A stretch of DNA of 64,000 nucleotides from Novosphingobium pentaromativorans US6-1 (GTDB lineage Bacteria; Pseudomonadota; Alphaproteobacteria; Sphingomonadales; Sphingomonadaceae). The stretch is from assembly GCF_000767465.1 (NCBI RefSeq), contig NZ_CP009291.1, positions 3,638,501 through 3,702,500 of the forward strand, given 5' to 3'. The notes beneath the pieces were generated by a model that saw nothing but the letters and a program-made list of their open reading frames with translations, was not told the origin of the DNA and ran no database searches. This document shows positions 63,302 through 64,000 of this stretch, piece by piece. Position 1 is the first letter of the stretch. The number at the start of each line of letters is the position of its first letter. The translations under genes were made by a program, and so were the position numbers.

Positions 63302-63735
63302 CCACGAGCCGACTGCCGGAAGATCTATGGACACGCATTTGTTTCCGCTTGCGGCCCGCTGGCGCGTCAGGCCGGCGGATCTGGAGAAGCCTCGCAGAAT
63401 GTCGGTGAACCGATCTTCGACCCGATAGCCGGTGTGGCTGCCGTTTTCCTGTTCCGTGACAACGGGATCGATAGCCTGAATTTGCGTCGGGACTGCTGCG
63501 AGCGATCCTCCTGCATGTCTTGACAGAAGGGCTCAATGCCGCACTCTCGATGTATGTGATGTCATTCTCGCAAATCTCCAATGTCGAAGCGGACAAGCCC
63601 TGCGCGAGGTAGGCCAGCGCTGCGAAGAGATCGTGCTGGACACATCGCGAGACGACATCGACGCAATTGCTCGGGCGCAGGCTGCTTGGATGAAGTCTGC
63701 GCCGGTTTGACACTGCAAGGAACGGGGAGCCGGAC
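63298..63735 (+). pseudogene. Possible decayed gene, several frames
   Basis: An ATG at 63298 overlaps the hydratase stop (ATGA) but that frame ends after about 37 codons. Coding-like text then moves between frames: GVAAVFLFRDNGIDSL, then LLRAILLHVLTEGLNAALSMYV, then REVGQRCEEIVLDTSRDDID before a stop ahead of the nitronate monooxygenase. I recognise no family. This may be an unstable pseudogene, or plain intergenic sequence, and I hold it lightly. Confidence 0.3.
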
Positions 63736-64000
63736 ATGTCACTACGGTCGGATTTGCGCTCGCAACTGAGCTTGCCAGCCATATGCGCCCCGATGTTCCT
63801 CGTCTCCGGCCCGGAGATGGTGGCCGAGGCCTGCAAGGCAGGGATAGTCGGGGCGTTGCCAAGGGCCAATGCACGTGAATTGGGACAGTTCGATGCCTGG
63901 CTGATGCAGATTGCCGATGCGCGTGCAAGGCATGCAGACCAGCACCCCGGCGCCAGGATCGGCCCAATTGCGGTAAATCTCGCAACAAATTTGTCCCGGG
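63736..64000 (+). CDS. Nitronate monooxygenase family protein (partial, runs off window)
   Basis: The first 88 codons of a nitronate monooxygenase / 2-nitropropane-dioxygenase-type flavoprotein: LPAICAPMFLVSGPEMV is the FMN-binding start, and ACKAGIVGALPRANARELGQFDAWL matches the next conserved blocks. ATG 63736 follows GGGGAG at 8 bases. The frame is open to the end of the window. Members use FMN to oxidise nitronates or act as enoyl reductases; the substrate is unknown. Confidence 0.85.
   Translation, partial: MSLRSDLRSQLSLPAICAPMFLVSGPEMVAEACKAGIVGALPRANARELGQFDAWLMQIADARARHADQHPGARIGPIAVNLATNLSR

Noticed and set aside
63736..64000. F420-dependent enzyme identity for the gene at the right edge
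   Set aside because: The N-terminal motifs match FMN-type nitronate monooxygenases, not the F420-dependent luciferase-like family.
1..64000. tRNA, rRNA, insertion sequence or prophage genes
   Set aside because: I saw no transposase, integrase, terminal repeats or tRNA-like cloverleaf that I could support.

Overview
The window looks like chromosomal or megaplasmid DNA from an aerobic, high-GC alphaproteobacterium, most likely a sphingomonad (Novosphingobium/Sphingobium type). This is inferred from two TonB-dependent receptors of the catabolic sphingomonad kind and from the density of short-chain dehydrogenases (SDRs), Baeyer-Villiger monooxygenases (BVMOs), acyl-CoA dehydrogenases and CoA-transferases, whose gene borders often overlap by ATGA or GTGA. 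I saw no rRNA, tRNA, CRISPR array, insertion sequence or phage gene. Almost everything fits a catabolic island for a hydrophobic alicyclic, terpenoid or steroid-like compound; the actual substrate cannot be read from the sequence.

Layout. 92-9005 (minus): TetR regulator, cytochrome P450, 3-alpha-HSD-type SDR, histidine phosphatase, acyl-CoA ligase and aldehyde dehydrogenase, then SDR, an APH-type (LvaA/ACAD10-like) phosphotransferase and a small partner protein. 9110-11855 (plus, divergent): SDR, HSD10-type 3-hydroxyacyl-CoA dehydrogenase, thiolase. 12408-14640 (plus): cofE-cofD-cofC, three genes of coenzyme F420 biosynthesis, followed by a zinc-free MDR oxidoreductase. 15782-24046 (minus): HAPMO-like BVMO, cupin, MFS transporter, double CaiB-type CoA-transferase, and an Ltp-type thiolase/DUF35 pair. 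24807-27297 (plus): SDR and a Rieske oxygenase with an unusual N-terminal extension. 27320-32890 (minus): alpha/beta hydrolase, a fused two-domain acyl-CoA dehydrogenase and an acyl-CoA dehydrogenase pair. 33196-38509 (plus): two enoyl-CoA hydratases, CoA-transferase, HSDL2-like SDR and an MFS transporter cut by an in-frame TAA. 38922-42795 (minus): zinc alcohol dehydrogenase, alpha/beta hydrolase, BVMO. 43086 (plus): SDR. 44072-49740 (minus): TonB receptor, and a BVMO coupled to a dienelactone-hydrolase-type enzyme. 49954-52703: NTF2-like protein, phytanoyl-CoA-type dioxygenase, epoxide hydrolase. 52987-64000 (plus): tandem duplicated SDRs, DUF1330 protein, third BVMO of the same family, SDR, second TonB receptor, double-hotdog hydratase, enoyl-CoA hydratase, a possible decayed gene, and the start of a nitronate monooxygenase.

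How the parts could work together (inference): TonB receptors and MFS transporters import the substrate. P450, Rieske and 2-oxoglutarate oxygenases hydroxylate it. SDRs oxidise alcohols to ketones, which the four BVMOs convert to esters or lactones. Esterases and the dienelactone-hydrolase-like enzyme open these to hydroxy acids. CoA is attached by the ligase or the CoA-transferases, and acyl-CoA dehydrogenases, hydratases, HSD10, thiolase and a possible Ltp/DUF35 retro-aldolase shorten the chain. The LvaA-like kinase pair could remove a gamma-hydroxyl left after lactone opening. The F420 genes suggest that a deazaflavin-dependent redox step is linked to this metabolism, but no F420-using enzyme and no F0 synthase (FbiC/CofGH) is visible here.
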